Below, piece after piece: positions 43,933 to 55,588 of a stretch of 64,000 nt of DNA. A program made the position numbers and the translations under genes. Location: NCBI GenBank assembly GCA_963555705.1, contig OY743168.1:25531128-25595127 (forward strand), written 5' to 3'. Positions within the stretch are counted from its first letter, which is position 1, and every line of letters begins with the position of its first letter. Source of the DNA: Ligustrum vulgare. Its lineage: Eukaryota; Streptophyta; Magnoliopsida; Lamiales; Oleaceae. The notes under the pieces were generated by a model, which did no database searches, was not told the origin of the DNA, and saw only the letters and a list, made by a program, of their open reading frames with translations.

Positions 43933-44556
43933 CTAGCGCCCACCACCACCAGGCAGCTTATCCTTAATCTTGTCCATCATACCCTTCTTCTCCTGCTGCT
44001 GCTGCCCTTCACCATATCCGTACCCTCCTCCTCCTAGTCCTTGAGCAGTGGTTTGAGCACCTCCGCAAGTCTGGTCGTCCTTGTGACCGCCAGGCAACTT
44101 CTCCTTCACCTTCTCTTTCAAACCCTTCTTTCTTCTTCCTCCCATCCCATCATCTTCCGATGACTGCACAATCCCACAAAAAAAAAAAATTGTTAACCGT
44201 ATATATAGCGCGGCTTAAAAAGTTTAAGTTCAAAAACAATCAATTTTCATGCGTTTCATTAGAGCTTTTATAAAAAATATATACTAGTTAAAAATCAAAT
44301 TTTTAGCCAACACCAAAGCAGAAACACAGATAATGCATACCGAGCTGCTGGAGCTGCCAGAGCGGCGCAGCTGGCCCTGTTGCTGCCCAGCTAGGCCAGT
44401 ATCAAAGGTGCCTGGGGCAGTTCCGCCATGAGTTTTACGAGCTCCGGTAGTTCCATAACCAGTTCCTTGTTGGCCGCCCAAGTTAGGACCTCCAGGTTGA
44501 CGAATAGGGTTGCCATATTCATCAGTCTGGCGTCCCTGGTTGGCGTGCTGATCCAT
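43933..44556 (-). CDS. Dehydrin, Y1SK2 type (two exons, 148 aa)
   Basis: Exon 1 44341-44556, exon 2 43933-44163, GT-AG intron of 177 bp at the same S-segment position as the neighbour gene. One Y-segment (TDEYGNPI, residues 11-18), Gly-rich phi segment, S-segment RRSGSSSSS, and two K-segments ([31 protein letters not shown]). I chose the Met at 44556 (MDQHANQ) because an upstream in-frame Met at 44598 would add a hydrophobic peptide foreign to the family. 149 codons with stop, phase consistent. Paralogue of the Y2SK2 gene 11 kb away on the same strand; the second Y-segment is missing here. Confidence 0.96.
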
Positions 44557-44830
44557 TTCTTCAAATCTCTCAAGTTTGTATATAATAAAAAAACTCAAAC
44601 TAGTACTTCAATTTATGATGATATTACACAGTATTGTAGTGAATAAGAATTAGATATGCATGAGGTTTATATAGGAGATGAAGGGTTCTATAAACGTACA
44701 GGATTTGATGAAAGGCGAATGGCAGGAAAGGCTCACAGGTGTTGCATGAATTATTGCAGCTTAACACGTTAGGGCTTGTACAATTTCAGCGTGGCAAAAT
44801 CGCCTAACGACGCGTGTGTCTGTCGGCTAT
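44557..44830 (-). promoter_or_regulatory. Promoter of the Y1SK2 dehydrin
   Basis: On the gene strand: TATA box CCTATATAAACC (44664-44675), RY element CATGCAT (44656-44662), an ABRE-like ACGTGT (ACACGT on +, 44764-44769), CGTGGC at 44790-44795 where the paralogue has CACGTGGC, and an ACGCGTGT coupling-element-3-like site (44810-44817) that the paralogue lacks (ACTTGTGT there). The alignment between both promoters is easy to follow from the ABRE to the GGATAA(A)GCTC block. Confidence 0.72.
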
Positions 44831-45472
44831 TAGGATAAAGCTCATCGCCTAGGAGATGACATATCTCCGCGTATTACTCGTAGAAGATAATTGTAAGAGT
44901 GATGTTTTTGGAAAAAAAAAATATCGATTAATTCTTTTGTGCAATGATTAGAATTTATAATTCTCTGTTCGGATAAATCAATTTTTTTGGATTTTTGGAT
45001 TTTTAAATCAATTTTTAAACTACACAATTTCTCAAATCAATCTCTAATCTTATACATTTTCTCTCTCCACTTTTTAACCATTCATCTACCTAAAAACCAC
45101 ACAAAAAATGTTTTTTTTTTTTTTTTGCTGAAAGCCTCAGAACATATGCTAAATCAATTTATAAAAAACACATTTTTAAACCATTTTTTAATTACATATA
45201 TTTTTTCTCTTCAATTTTTAACCACACATTGTACCCAGAAAACAACAAAAATAAAAATAAAAAAAAATTGGCAGGAAAGCTATCGAACAGTATGTAACTA
45301 GCCCCAGTTTAGTACAATTAAAATCAGATTTTGATAAACAAAAAAAATTGATGAGACGTGTGATTAAAATGTTTTGAAATTTTGATCCCATAAAATATAG
45401 GATTAAAATTAATTTTTAATTTTGATATTAAGATTAAAATAAAATTTTAACCAAAACCAAATAGGGACCTAA
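44831..45472. other. Unassigned AT-rich flank
   Basis: A loose duplication (TTTTTAACCA...CACA-type phrases at about 45075 and 45215) flanks a T-run at 45111-45126. No gene seen. Confidence 0.3.
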
Positions 45473-45959
45473 GGACATCTCCAACCATACCCCAAATTTG
45501 AAGTAAAATTTCAAAATTTGGGTAAAATCATCTCCAATGGTACCCCAATTCACACCCCAAATTTGGGATTGGTTGCACTATTCACAACCCAAATTTGGGG
45601 TTGGCATTAATTAATTACCAAATTGTCATTTTTTATTTAATTTAAATGTTAAACATTATTAATTAGTCCAATAATTTGTTGTTATAGTAATTATCTTAAT
45701 TGTAAATATTATAATAATTATTATTTAATAATTATTGTTGTAATTCTATAATTGTTAATTTAATTTGTCTTAGAAAAATTATTTTTGTTCTAAATAATAG
45801 AACTATTTTTAATTTGGTCAATTCTACATATTAATTATTAATTTAAATTAAAGTTATTAATTAACAAATTTATAATCAAGGTATAATTATTAAAAAATTA
45901 GAAAAAAATGGGTACTATTCACTTGACCCCAAATTTGGGGTATACGATTGGAGATTGCC
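45473..45959. mobile_element. PIF/Harbinger-type MITE with TAA target duplication
   Basis: TIRs GGACATCTCCAACCATACCC (left) and GGCAATCTCCAATCGTATAC (right, minus strand), each followed inward by CCCAAATTTG. TAA flanks both ends (45470-45472 and 45960-45962). AT-rich interior without ORF. Confidence 0.88.
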
Positions 45960-46924
45960 TAATAAAATGATGATACTTTTTGTCATTTATAAACAAGATT
46001 TATAAACAAAAGTTTCCAAATAGAGCAAGTTAAACGTTATAAAAAAATGAGTAATTAATTTTTAATCATATATAAGACAACTTTTCAATTTTAATTAAAA
46101 CTAATATCACACTTGTGCGTTGCACGGAAGAACAATATAAAATGATTTTACTGTAAAAATCATTACAAAATAGGAAAAAAATTGAACACATAATTTGCTT
46201 TGATTAATGATACAGATTGTCCAAGAATGCTAAAAATTGAGATAAATTACAATTTTCATCAATTTTGAAAAACCTATTTAAATAATACATTGTTTATATA
46301 GTTTGTAGTTGCTCACACATGTGTGATACATGAAAGCTGCTATAGACAAACATATTCAAACAATTGCTTAAATTTAAATTAAATAATGCAATTTTTCCAA
46401 TATATGTTGTATAGAATAAATTAAAAAACTCGTCCAAATATTTTTGACTAACGTGAATAAAATTAATAACCCTCAAAATATTATAATTTACATAAAATAA
46501 AGTAATTGTAACAAATTAAATATATGCGGTCCTATATATAAATAAATGTAGCAAATTAAGTAATATTAGCGATGCACGAAAGTGAAAATCAACCTCATGA
46601 TTTGTGGTGCACGAACGTAGAATTCAACTCAAGAGATCTTTCGCATGATTAATAATTTTTAATTTTTAAATGCGATACATTTAATTGAACATAATTAAAA
46701 GCATATATAATTATATGTAAATAAAGAAAATTATTAATAAAAATATAAATAAAATATATATAGTGAGTTTTTTGTCTATATATGTTAATAAAATTAAGAA
46801 ATAAAATTTCAACATTTTTTACGGCATATAATTATTTTTTTAATATTTTAATAAAATTGTAAATCGTTGAATTATTTTATCATTTTCATGGAAAAACATA
46901 CCATAAATTAAGTGTTTTAGCGAT
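45960..46924. other. Unassigned AT-rich sequence with a Helitron-like hairpin
   Basis: CACTTGTGCGTTGCACGGAAG at about 46111-46131 resembles a Helitron 3' hairpin read from the minus strand (CCGTGCAACGCAC), and GCGATGCACGAAAGTG / GTGGTGCACGAACGTAG at 46570-46618 are related phrases. No terminus pair can be assigned; no ORF. Confidence 0.3.
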
Positions 46925-48441
46925 TGTTCACTAATATCTCGCGATGCAATATATCCCCGCAAGTGTACAGGTTGTGAGAAGTAATATAGTGGACCTTAGA
47001 GTCCGCATTATCGTCCAACGAAGACTACTATTAAGTACCGAAAAGTATTAGTTCTATACCTTATTTGAACAAATGAATATGATTGGTTGCTTAAATTAAA
47101 ATTGCAGAATATAAACTAAAGAATTAAAATGAAACAAAATTGCTTTTGTTTTTAAAAACGATTGTAAAGTAGTTGAGATTCACGATTTCACTTAACCAAT
47201 TAAATTAACTTCAATTCCATGTTTTATTTCCTAAATATGCATTCGGTCGAATTCACTAATTTACATTGAAATTCCTTTCTCGAGTTTAAATCATATCTAC
47301 CTAAATAAGTCAACCTTGTATCTTTACAGAAGGTTCGAATATTTCTTATTTAGATGCAATAAATACAAAATTCACACACGACCGCAATAATAACAAGAAT
47401 ATATCTCTATCTCTCGTTCAATTACCGAATTTATTACCACGTTCTAAGTTATTAACTCATCTTTCGGATTATGGAAATAACACATTAAATCATGAATAAG
47501 TGGCCAGTTCATTCACACATTAAATACAATAATAAATCAACACATGCATTGAATTGTTAAAACAAGGAATATGGAATTAAAAATAATTGACTAGGTTACA
47601 TCGTTCATCCCAACTTTAAAATTAGTTACACATCATTATGAAAGAACAAAAACAATAAAAGTAAACGTTCATTGAAAAACAATATAAAGAATGGAAATCT
47701 TGTATCAAGTTTTGATTTTGCAATTGTCTTCAATTCACGCCCCTTTGCGATACTTGATTTTTCAAGAATTTGATGTTGAAATTTCAATTGTGGCTCGTCT
47801 TCTGGAGAGGCAAATGTCTGATTTTCCTGCAAATAAGTTGTATTTATAGGTTAGGGAGAAGCCTAAGGAAAAATAGGAGAAAACCTGATGAATTCCACGT
47901 GAAAAGCCCAGTCACGGCCCAGTCGGATAACTGCGCGATCGCATAGGCTTATGGCCGGCGATCGCCTGGTAAGGAGGTTTAGCCTCGGGTTATGATTTTG
48001 CACCTTCTTACGATCGCGTGGTTCATATCCAGCGATCGCGATTTCCATATTTCCTCGGTTGTATAAGTTGGTCCCCCCAACTTTTAATTTCACCTTCAGT
48101 CCTCAACTTTCAATTATTACAATTTAGTCCCCAAATTTTATATTCTTCTCGATTTGCCCGTTTAAGCTCTCAATTCCTTCACTTGGGTCCTTCAACCTCT
48201 GATTCGTTCACTTTGGCACCATGAACCTTTTCCGGTTGTTATCACATATCTCTCACTTGCTCAATTAAGCTCCAATTAACATCTAAATGTGCATTTTTCC
48301 CATTAATTGCTTCATTCTTCATCTTTTGGGATATTTTCTGCAAAGTAACAATTAAATACAAATTAAATAGCATATATTCTAAAACGATAATAATATATTC
48401 TAATTTAAACATATAAATAAGTGTATAAAATACACTTATCA
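46925..48441 (-). repeat. 3' LTR of Athila-2
   Basis: 1517 bp, + strand TGTTCACTAATATC to TACACTTATCA. On the element strand it begins TGATAAGTGTATTTTATAC, the same start as the LTR at 63442. TATA box on the element strand near 47842-47850 (CTATAAATAC). Upstream of it lies the GCGATCGC cluster (47933-48043). Confidence 0.9.
47933..48043. promoter_or_regulatory. GCGATCGC motif cluster, 3' LTR of Athila-2
   Basis: Three intact GCGATCGC and one ACGATCGC within 110 bp, about 85 bp upstream of the TATA box on the element strand. The 5' LTR has the same cluster at 55091-55199, with one site decayed to GCGATCAC. Confidence 0.72.
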
Positions 48442-49062
48442 AATACTCCCAAACCAGAACTATTGTTCGTCCTCGAACAATGGATAATAAACTACAAAAT
48501 CAAAGAGATAAAAGATAAAATAATTTTGTTGTGTCAACATGTTTACTATATGCCTCCATAGTCCAAATCAATTCACGCTTTAAGCAAGAGTTATGAACAA
48601 CAATGGAAAATAATTTCTAGTTATATCATGCCAGAATTTCAAGTGTGTGTGTGTGTGTGTGAATAGCCAACGTCAAACGCATACTTATGCAAAAGATACG
48701 CTTAACACTATGTGGCTCATTATGCATAATCAAGCATGAATCCCGTGTGGTCAATCTATGAATTCTAATGAAATTCCTTTCAACGCTCATGGATAATCAC
48801 CACTTTCTGTTTTTCTCTCACATCCCGGGTTTTTATCTATGTGGGTTCTCAACATTTTTCATTGCTTTTTCCACTCGAGGCAGTCAGAATCAGAAATATG
48901 CGTGCACAAAAAATCAAAAGAAAGCAGTCCACAATTCTACAACTTCAACCACCACAGTCCACAGCTCAGTCAACTAAGTTTATACCATGCATTTATATAT
49001 TTTTTTCTTTTGATGGACGACTTTTTCTTTTAATTGTCCCTGCCTTTTACCATCTTTGTGCA

Positions 49063-49360
49063 GACTTTTCATACTTGCTTTCTATATGACCCTTGTAGCG
49101 GGCTTTCGGATCGGTAACTCTAAAACCAGTTGGCTTTAAGGTACCAGGTTCAAAGAACCCCCAAGACGTACGTGTCCGAGTCATAAAGGCTTAAACAGGA
49201 AAGTTAAAGATGTTTTAATGTCTTATGTGTAAGTCCACTCTCCGTACTTGCTTTCTAATTGACCCCTGTAGCGAGCTTTAGGTCGATGACTCCCAAGCCA
49301 GTTGGCTTTAGGGCACCAGGTTTGAAAGACCCCTCGGACTTACTTACTCGAGTCAAAAAG
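49063..49360. repeat. Direct duplication inside Athila-2 (about 170-bp period)
   Basis: The block from CATACTTGCTTTCTATATGA through CCAGTTGGCTTTAAGG to GAGTCATAAAGGC recurs as CGTACTTGCTTTCTAATTGA through CCAGTTGGCTTTAGGG to GAGTCAAAAAGGC, starts near 49071 and 49243. Confidence 0.8.
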
Positions 49361-50959
49361 GCATTTGAAGAGCAGAATAAGACCTTCAGCATTTTTCTGT
49401 TTTTATGCTGGAAATGATTATACCCGTTGACCAAACATTAATGACTAAAGTGCAAAACCAAGAACCACAGACCTCCAACCCATCAATGCACACAAATTCC
49501 AACCATTCTATCCCCAAACTTGCCTTTGAGCATGATTGGTTCTAATTTAGGGATGTGATGTCTAATGATCTAAGTTCAGGGATTTTCAAGTCATTCATAA
49601 GTTCAAATTGCATAAACTTTACCCCACATGTATTAAACAAAATCCCTCACACAAGCAATTATCCAACACTGGTTATGTGCGCAATGAATATGGAATCTAG
49701 CAAAACATAACTTGTTCAAAATAAGTTCATGCTTTTATGTTGTCCAATTTTCAAGCCTAAGTACAAATTGATTCATACTATATATTAGGTAATAAACATG
49801 TCAACAAAGTTTAATTTTTTTTTTTTTTTTAGATCCCAATAAATTCGAATTGAAGCATAAAATAAATATCATGAGTATGGAAGCAATTGTCATGAGTAAG
49901 TTTCTCCACCCCCAAATTAGAAAGAAACATTGTCCTCAATGTTTGTCAAAAATAATTAAAAATGTAAAACAAGACAAAGAAGAGAGAACGAGAACTTCCC
50001 ATGTGCATTGGAGATGTTTTGTATCCTTAAAGCCTCCATTAGCATTGCATTTGAATGAATAAGACCATTTTCTTGCTTTTCCCGACTTGGTTTGAGGTGT
50101 CTTGATTGTTGTTTACCTCGCACATAAGAGATAAGTAATATTAGAAGTCATAAACATCAATAAGAAATAATGAACGTTCAGTGCCACACCCCCAAACTAA
50201 AGTTAAAGCATAATTTTGAATTTTCAAAATTGGTGGACTACACATGTTCATGCCCCGACATCGCCTAGAAAAACAAAAGTTTTCCCCAGCCATCTTTTGA
50301 TATGTTAAAGTTCACAGCATGATTGACCACATATTAAAAATTCAGTTCATTTGAAGATCAATAGGGTCACGAAAAATTGTGGAGAAGTAGGTGTCGTGAG
50401 ACAGTTTTTGAGTGCATTGGCCTGCAGTGACCTTGCAATGGGGTTGCCATGATGCAAACATGGTTTTAAAACTAACTCATGCACTACACACACATAAATA
50501 TTGATAAACATGTCATGAAGATAAATGCTCGAATGAATTTCTAAAATTAGCTCAAAACTTTCTTTGTGGCATTTCATCAAACACATGGTGTGCATTGCAA
50601 AAATCAAAGGATATGCATAAATTTGGATACATAAGTTGACCTAAAATTTTCATCATATTTAGCACAATTCACAACTCCGATGACTACCCTAAGCCCATTC
50701 TCCAATCCTCTTTAATTCAAAAAAATACAAGATTATACGAAGGTTCACACTTTTTGAAAGAGAAAAGGAATTCATACATTTGATTATTTGGATGTGAAAA
50801 TAGCAATGTATTTGGTACAATGAAGTGCTGATGACATGCATGATAGATGAAAGATCACTGTTGGGGTGATTTTGGGGAGAGAAAACGAATTTGTGTTGTT
50901 TAAAATTGAAAGAATTAAGTGAAGCACTTAAACTGCCGAATTTGGTCCCAGAATAGCCA

Positions 50960-51070
50960 CGCGATCGCCTGGCTGGAGTGCCAGCGATCGCGTGGTTCAA
51001 CATTTTAAAACCTGTAGATTTTTAAATGCAAACTCGCAATCGCTAGAGCTTATAGGCCCGCGATCGCGTA
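50960..51070. repeat. Internal GCGATCGC cluster of Athila-2
   Basis: Three intact GCGATCGC copies plus one GCAATCGC within 110 bp, outside the LTRs but with LTR-like context (ATCGCGTGGTTCA also occurs in both LTRs). Confidence 0.7.
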
Positions 51071-51485
51071 GTTGCCGGTAGTAATGGAAATTTTCTTATT
51101 TTTGATTTAAATCGTTTTTTAACCCCCCAAATCACTTCATGATCTATGCATTGATTTTCCAACATTAAATTCATGATCCAAACTAGTGTGTGTGTGTGAG
51201 TTGGGATGACAATTAAGAACCTAGTCTAATGAAAACATGCAAGATAAAAAAAACATACCAAAATATGTAATAATAGACTAATATGCAAAAGTGTTCTTAA
51301 CATGAAACATGCAAAACACTCAACAAATCTCCTACCATGCATATATCTAGAATTTTAATAATAAAATAAATAATGAAAGTGTAATAAGTAAAAGGGAAGA
51401 AAGGTTGTATTGCCTCCCAACAAGCGCTCCGTTTATAGTCTCGAGCTCGACTTTTTGCACATTCAAATCATGGAGGCATAAATGA

Positions 51486-52505
51486 TCATCTTGAAGCTTT
51501 GCATTGCTTGCAATTCCCTACCTTGCATATCTCCACCCGTTTTCTCACTTTCTTGAATTCCAAAGCCTCACTTTTTACTGTTTGTTGAGGGATGTTCGGC
51601 TTTTCTTCCTTTTTGTCTCTTCTTTCATCTTTTACCTTCACAAACTCATATTTTGTGATTGGAAACTCCTCCAACTTAATCCCTTGCTTCATCTTCACTT
51701 CTGGTTTCTGGAACACCCCCTCCACCTTGAAGCAACTTTCTTTTAGAATATCAAGCTCTTGCCTTGACTTGATGCTGAAAGTGACTTGCTCCTTCTCGAC
51801 CCTGAAGATGATTTCGCCTTTTTCGATGTCTATGAGAGCTTGTCCCGTAGCAAGAAATGGTTTTCCAAATATCAGGGGCATCTGAGAGTCCTCTTCCATA
51901 TCAAGGATCACAAAGTCAACTGGAAAGAAGAACTTGTCCACTTTCACTATCACGTTCTCCACTATCCCATATGGATACTGTATAGACCTGTTGGCAAGCT
52001 TCAATGTGATATTTGTTTGTTTAGGGTCCCCCAAACCTAATTTCCTGTACACAGAAAAAGGCATTAAATTGACACTAGCTCCTAAGTCACATAGAACATT
52101 ATCAAAGCTGAAATTACCAATAGTGCAAGGGATAGAAAAACTCCCTGGATCAGTTAGTTTCTGTGACAACTTCTTTTGGATAATGGCACTGCATTCCTCA
52201 CTAAGAGCTACTGTTTCATGACCAACCAATTTCCTTTTGTTTGACAGCATCTCTTTCATGAATTTCAAGTAGAGGGGCATTTGGGCTAAAGTTTCGGAAA
52301 AAAGGATGTTTATATGTAATTTCTTGAAAATCTCCAAAAATTCCCCGAATTGCTGCTCCAGATTTTGCTTTCTCAGTCTTTGTGGATATGAAATTGGAGG
52401 TACGTAAGCTTTGACTGACAGTCTAACTCGAACTTCTTCTTCAACTTTTTCTTGAACTTCAGGAGTCGACCCCTGTTCTTTTTCACTTCTCTGCTCTTCC
52501 ACCAC
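51486..52505 (-). pseudogene. Athila-2 aspartic protease region
   Basis: A 339-residue ORF. The retropepsin motif is intact (CDLGASVNLMPFSVYRKLGLG) and MPLIFGKPFLATG corresponds to the conserved ILGRPFLAT block of Athila-1. The N-terminal half (YPQRLRKQNLEQQFGEFLEIFKKLHINI) is the gag-protease linker typical of Athila. It ends in a Lys/Cys-rich tail and stop with no RT downstream. The Met at 52505 is simply the first in the frame; sequence upstream to 52920 is gag C-terminus with several stops. Confidence 0.88.
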
Positions 52506-53820
52506 ATTTTTCTTTTGGCTCTTCTACTTTTCATATTCCTCTACAGTCACTTTAGATAGCTGAACCCCGCTCCTTTTTGTTATTACATTAACATGCTCAT
52601 GAGAGTTTGTTTCAGTATTACTAGGTAACTGTCCTGGCTATCTTGTTGAACTGCTAGCTGCCAGCTCTTCGACCTGTTTCTACAAAAAAAATTATTTCAG
52701 TAGCTTGATTCATTAATTCTCCATTTTGACTCTTGACCAGCTGGATTAACACTTCTATGTTCTCGGATATGTTTTTCTGAGATTGTTGCTATTGCTGAAA
52801 TCCAGGTGGGCCTTGAACAGTCTGATTGTTAGACCAAGAAAAATTTGGAAGATTCTTCCATTCTGGGTTGTATGTTTGTGAATATGGACCACCCTGTTGT
52901 CTGTTTCCCACGAAGTTGACCTACTCTGGATTTGATTGATTTTGCTGTAATGGGCAGAAATTTACAGCGTGATTCTCAAAGCAAAAATCACACAAAACCG
53001 TTTGTACTGAATTGACTGGTTGCACACCCATGCCGTCTATTTTCTTTGTCAAAGCATCCAACTTAGCATTTAATGCTGTAATCTCACTAACTGCAACAAT
53101 TTCCCCAGACTTTGGTGTAGCTCTATCTGAGTACCACTGGTAAATGTTCGCAGCCATCTTCTCAAAAATCTCAGATGCTTCTTCATATGTCATATCCATT
53201 ACAGATCCTCCAGCTCCTGAGTCTGCATACTTTTTATTCTCATTCGTCAACCCATTGTAGAATGTTTGAACTAGTATCCAATCAGCGATTCCATGTGTAG
53301 GACACTGTCTGATGAGCTCGTTGAACCTTTCCCAAGCCTCAAAAATTGATTCCCCAGGCTGTTGACTGAATGATAAAATCTCACGCCTTAGCTTTGATAT
53401 GCAGCCAGGTGGGAAAAATTTATCTACAAATTTCTGGCTCATAACTTCAAAAGTGGTGATTGTGTGTAGGGGCAAAGAGTAAAACCCGGCTTTTGCTTTG
53501 TCCGCCAAAGAGAATGAGAATATCTTTAATTTCACTGCATCATCTAAAACTCCATTCATGCGTTACATGTCACATAGTTCCAAAAATGTCTGAAGATACG
53601 CATGAGGATCTTCAGATTGCAATCCATGAAAAACGCACGAATTTCGGATCAAGGATATCAAGGAAGTCTTGATCTCAAAATTATTAGCTAAGATTGCAAG
53701 AGGTACAATGCAGGTTCCAATGTTCCCCACAGGAGGAACCATGTAGTCTCGTAAAACACGCCTTCCATGATTTTGTTACTGTCCATTCACAGCTGCTGGA
53801 AGATCTTTGTTTATTTCCAT
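52506..53820 (-). pseudogene. Athila-2 gag, interrupted by stops
   Basis: From an ATG at 53820 the frame has a TAA at 53776-53778 and another at 53563-53565, then is open from 53559 to a TAG at 52921. Blocks in order: RDYMVPPVGN, FHGLQSEDPHAYLQTF, LKIFSFSLADKAKAGFYSL, FVDKFFPPG, WERFNELIRQCPTHG and the zinc knuckle CDFCFENHAVNFC. Beyond 52921 the C-terminal gag (NPEWKNLPNFSW) continues in the same frame with more stops. Family assignment is clear; function is lost. Confidence 0.87.
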
Positions 53821-54058
53821 GATTATCCTAAATTCTATCATCTGCCGTTGTTAAGTATGTTTGTTGATTCGCTTCCAACTGTTGCCTACGCCTCTGTCGA
53901 AGGGTGCATTCAATTTCTGTATCAAAAGGAAGCAAATCAAATGACTTAGTCATTCTTAACATAAAAAAAGTAAACAAAAATAAAACTAAGAATAAAAATA
54001 AAAATAAAATTCAAAGTAAAGTAAGAACTAATGAGTATCGATATTAATATGAACACAG

Positions 54059-54076
54059 TCCCCGACAACGACGCCA
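54059..54076 (-). promoter_or_regulatory. Primer-binding site of Athila-2, diverged tRNA-Asp match
   Basis: The + strand TCCCCGACAACGACGCCA matches the tRNA-Asp 3' end at 16 of 18 positions; both differences are G-to-A. Four bases separate it from the LTR. Confidence 0.85.
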
Positions 54077-54080
54077 AACT

Positions 54081-55588
54081 TGTTCACCGATATCTCGCGA
54101 AGCGAAATATCCCCGCAAGTGTACGGGTCGTGAGAAGTAATATAGTGGACCTTATAGTTCGGATTATCGTCCCACAGAGACTGCTATTAATTATCGAAAT
54201 ATTTTAGTTCTATACCTTATTTGAACAAATGAATATGATTGGTTGCTTAAACTAAAATTGCTGAACATAAACTAAAGAATTAAAATGAAACAAAATTGCT
54301 TTTGTTTTTAAAAATGATTGTAAAGTAGTTGCGATTCATTATTTCACCTAACCAATTAAATTAACTTCAATTCCATGTTTTATTTCCTAACTATGCATTC
54401 AGTCGAATTCTACAATTTACATTGAAATTCCTTTCTCGAGTTTAAATCAATTCTACCTAAATAAGTCAACCTTGTATCTCTATAGAGGGTCCGAATATTC
54501 CTTATCTAGATGCAATAAATACAAGAATTCACACACAACCGCAATAATAACAAGAGTATATCTCTAACTCTCGTTCAATTACCGGATTTATTACCACGTT
54601 CTAAGTTATTAACTCACCTCTCGGATTATGGAAATAACACATTAAATCATGAATAAGTGGCCAGTTCATTCACGCATTAAACACAATAATAAATCAACAC
54701 ATGTATTGAATTGTTAAAACAAGGAATATGGAATTAAAAATAATTGACTAGGCTACATCGTTCATCCCAACATTAAAATTAGTTACACATCATTATGAAA
54801 GAACAAAAACAATAAAAGTAAACGTTCATTGAAAAACAATATAAAGAATGGAAATCTTGCACCAAGTTTTGATTCTGCAATTGTCTTCAATTCACGCCCC
54901 TTTGCGATGCTTGATTTTCCAAGAATTTGATGTTGAAGTCTCAATTGTGGCTCGTCTTCTGGAGAGGCAAATGTCTGATTTTTGTGCAAATAGGTTGTAT
55001 TTATAGGTTAGGGAGAAGCCTAGGGCAAAAGAGGAGAAAACCTGATGAATTCCGCATGAAAAGCCCAGTCACGGCCCAGTCGGATAACTGTGCGATCGCG
55101 CAGGCTTATGGTCGGCGATCACGTGGTAAGGAGGTTTAGCCTCGGGTTATGATTTTGCACCTTCTTGCGATCGCGTGGTTCATATCCAGCGATCGCGATT
55201 TCCATATTTCCTCGACTTTATAAGTTGGTCCCCAACTTTTAATTTCACCTTCAGTCCTCAACTTTCAATTGTTGCAATTTAGTCCCCAAACTTTATATTC
55301 TTCTCGATTTGCCCGTTTAAGCTCTCAATTCCTTCACTTGAGTCCTTCAACCTCTGATTCGTTCACTTTGGCACCATGAACCTTTCCCGGTTGTTATCAC
55401 ATATCTCTCACTCGCTCAATTAAGCTCCAATTAACATCCAAATGTGCATTTTTCCCATTAATTGCTTCATTCTTCATCTTTTGGAATATTTTCTGCAAAG
55501 TAACAATTAAATACAAATTAAATAGCATATATTCTAAAACGGAAATAACATATTCTAATTTAGACATATAAATAAGTGTATAAAATCA
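54081..55588 (-). repeat. 5' LTR of Athila-2
   Basis: Starts TGTTCACCGATATC next to the primer site. Its outer end stops at GTGTATAAAATCA, lacking the ACACTTAT present in the partner LTR. Contains the GCGATCGC cluster (55091-55199) and a TATA region (near 54989-55000 on the element strand). Confidence 0.88.
55091..55199. promoter_or_regulatory. GCGATCGC motif cluster, 5' LTR of Athila-2
   Basis: Three intact GCGATCGC and one GCGATCAC in 110 bp, at the same distance from the TATA region as in the 3' LTR. Confidence 0.7.

Larger units (their letters stand above)
48442..51485 (-). other. Non-coding internal region of Athila-2
   Basis: About 3 kb in place of the polymerase and any env-like gene. 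It contains (GT)n at 48645-48661, a duplicated block (see 49063-49360), two C-rich tracts that are purine-rich on the element strand (near 49910 and 50187, each next to a TGTCCTCAATG-like or CCCCAAACTAAAG phrase), and a second GCGATCGC cluster at 50960-51070. No ORF with similarity to RT or integrase remains. Confidence 0.65.
46925..55588 (-). mobile_element. Athila-like Ty3/gypsy element without polymerase (Athila-2)
   Basis: LTRs at 46925-48441 and 54081-55588, a tRNA-Asp-type primer site next to the right LTR, and minus-strand gag and protease reading frames. Reverse transcriptase, RNase H and integrase are missing; instead about 3 kb of non-coding sequence separates the protease from the 3' LTR. 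The LTRs have diverged visibly more than those of Athila-1. No matching target duplication is seen (GCGAT left, AGCTC right) and the right LTR lacks about 8 bp of its outer end, so the right boundary is damaged. Confidence 0.88.

Noticed and set aside
44556..44598. Upstream Met at 44598 as dehydrin start
   Set aside because: It adds a 14-residue hydrophobic/charged peptide not found in dehydrins; the Met at 44556 gives a typical N-terminus just before the Y-segment.
49063..49360. Second solo LTR inside Athila-2
   Set aside because: Only a direct duplication of about 100 bp at a 170-bp period; no TG/CA ends or target duplication.
47933..55199. Cyanobacterial HIP1 (GCGATCGC) DNA or contamination
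   Set aside because: The motif occurs only in Athila-2 and its LTRs, in AT-rich plant sequence.
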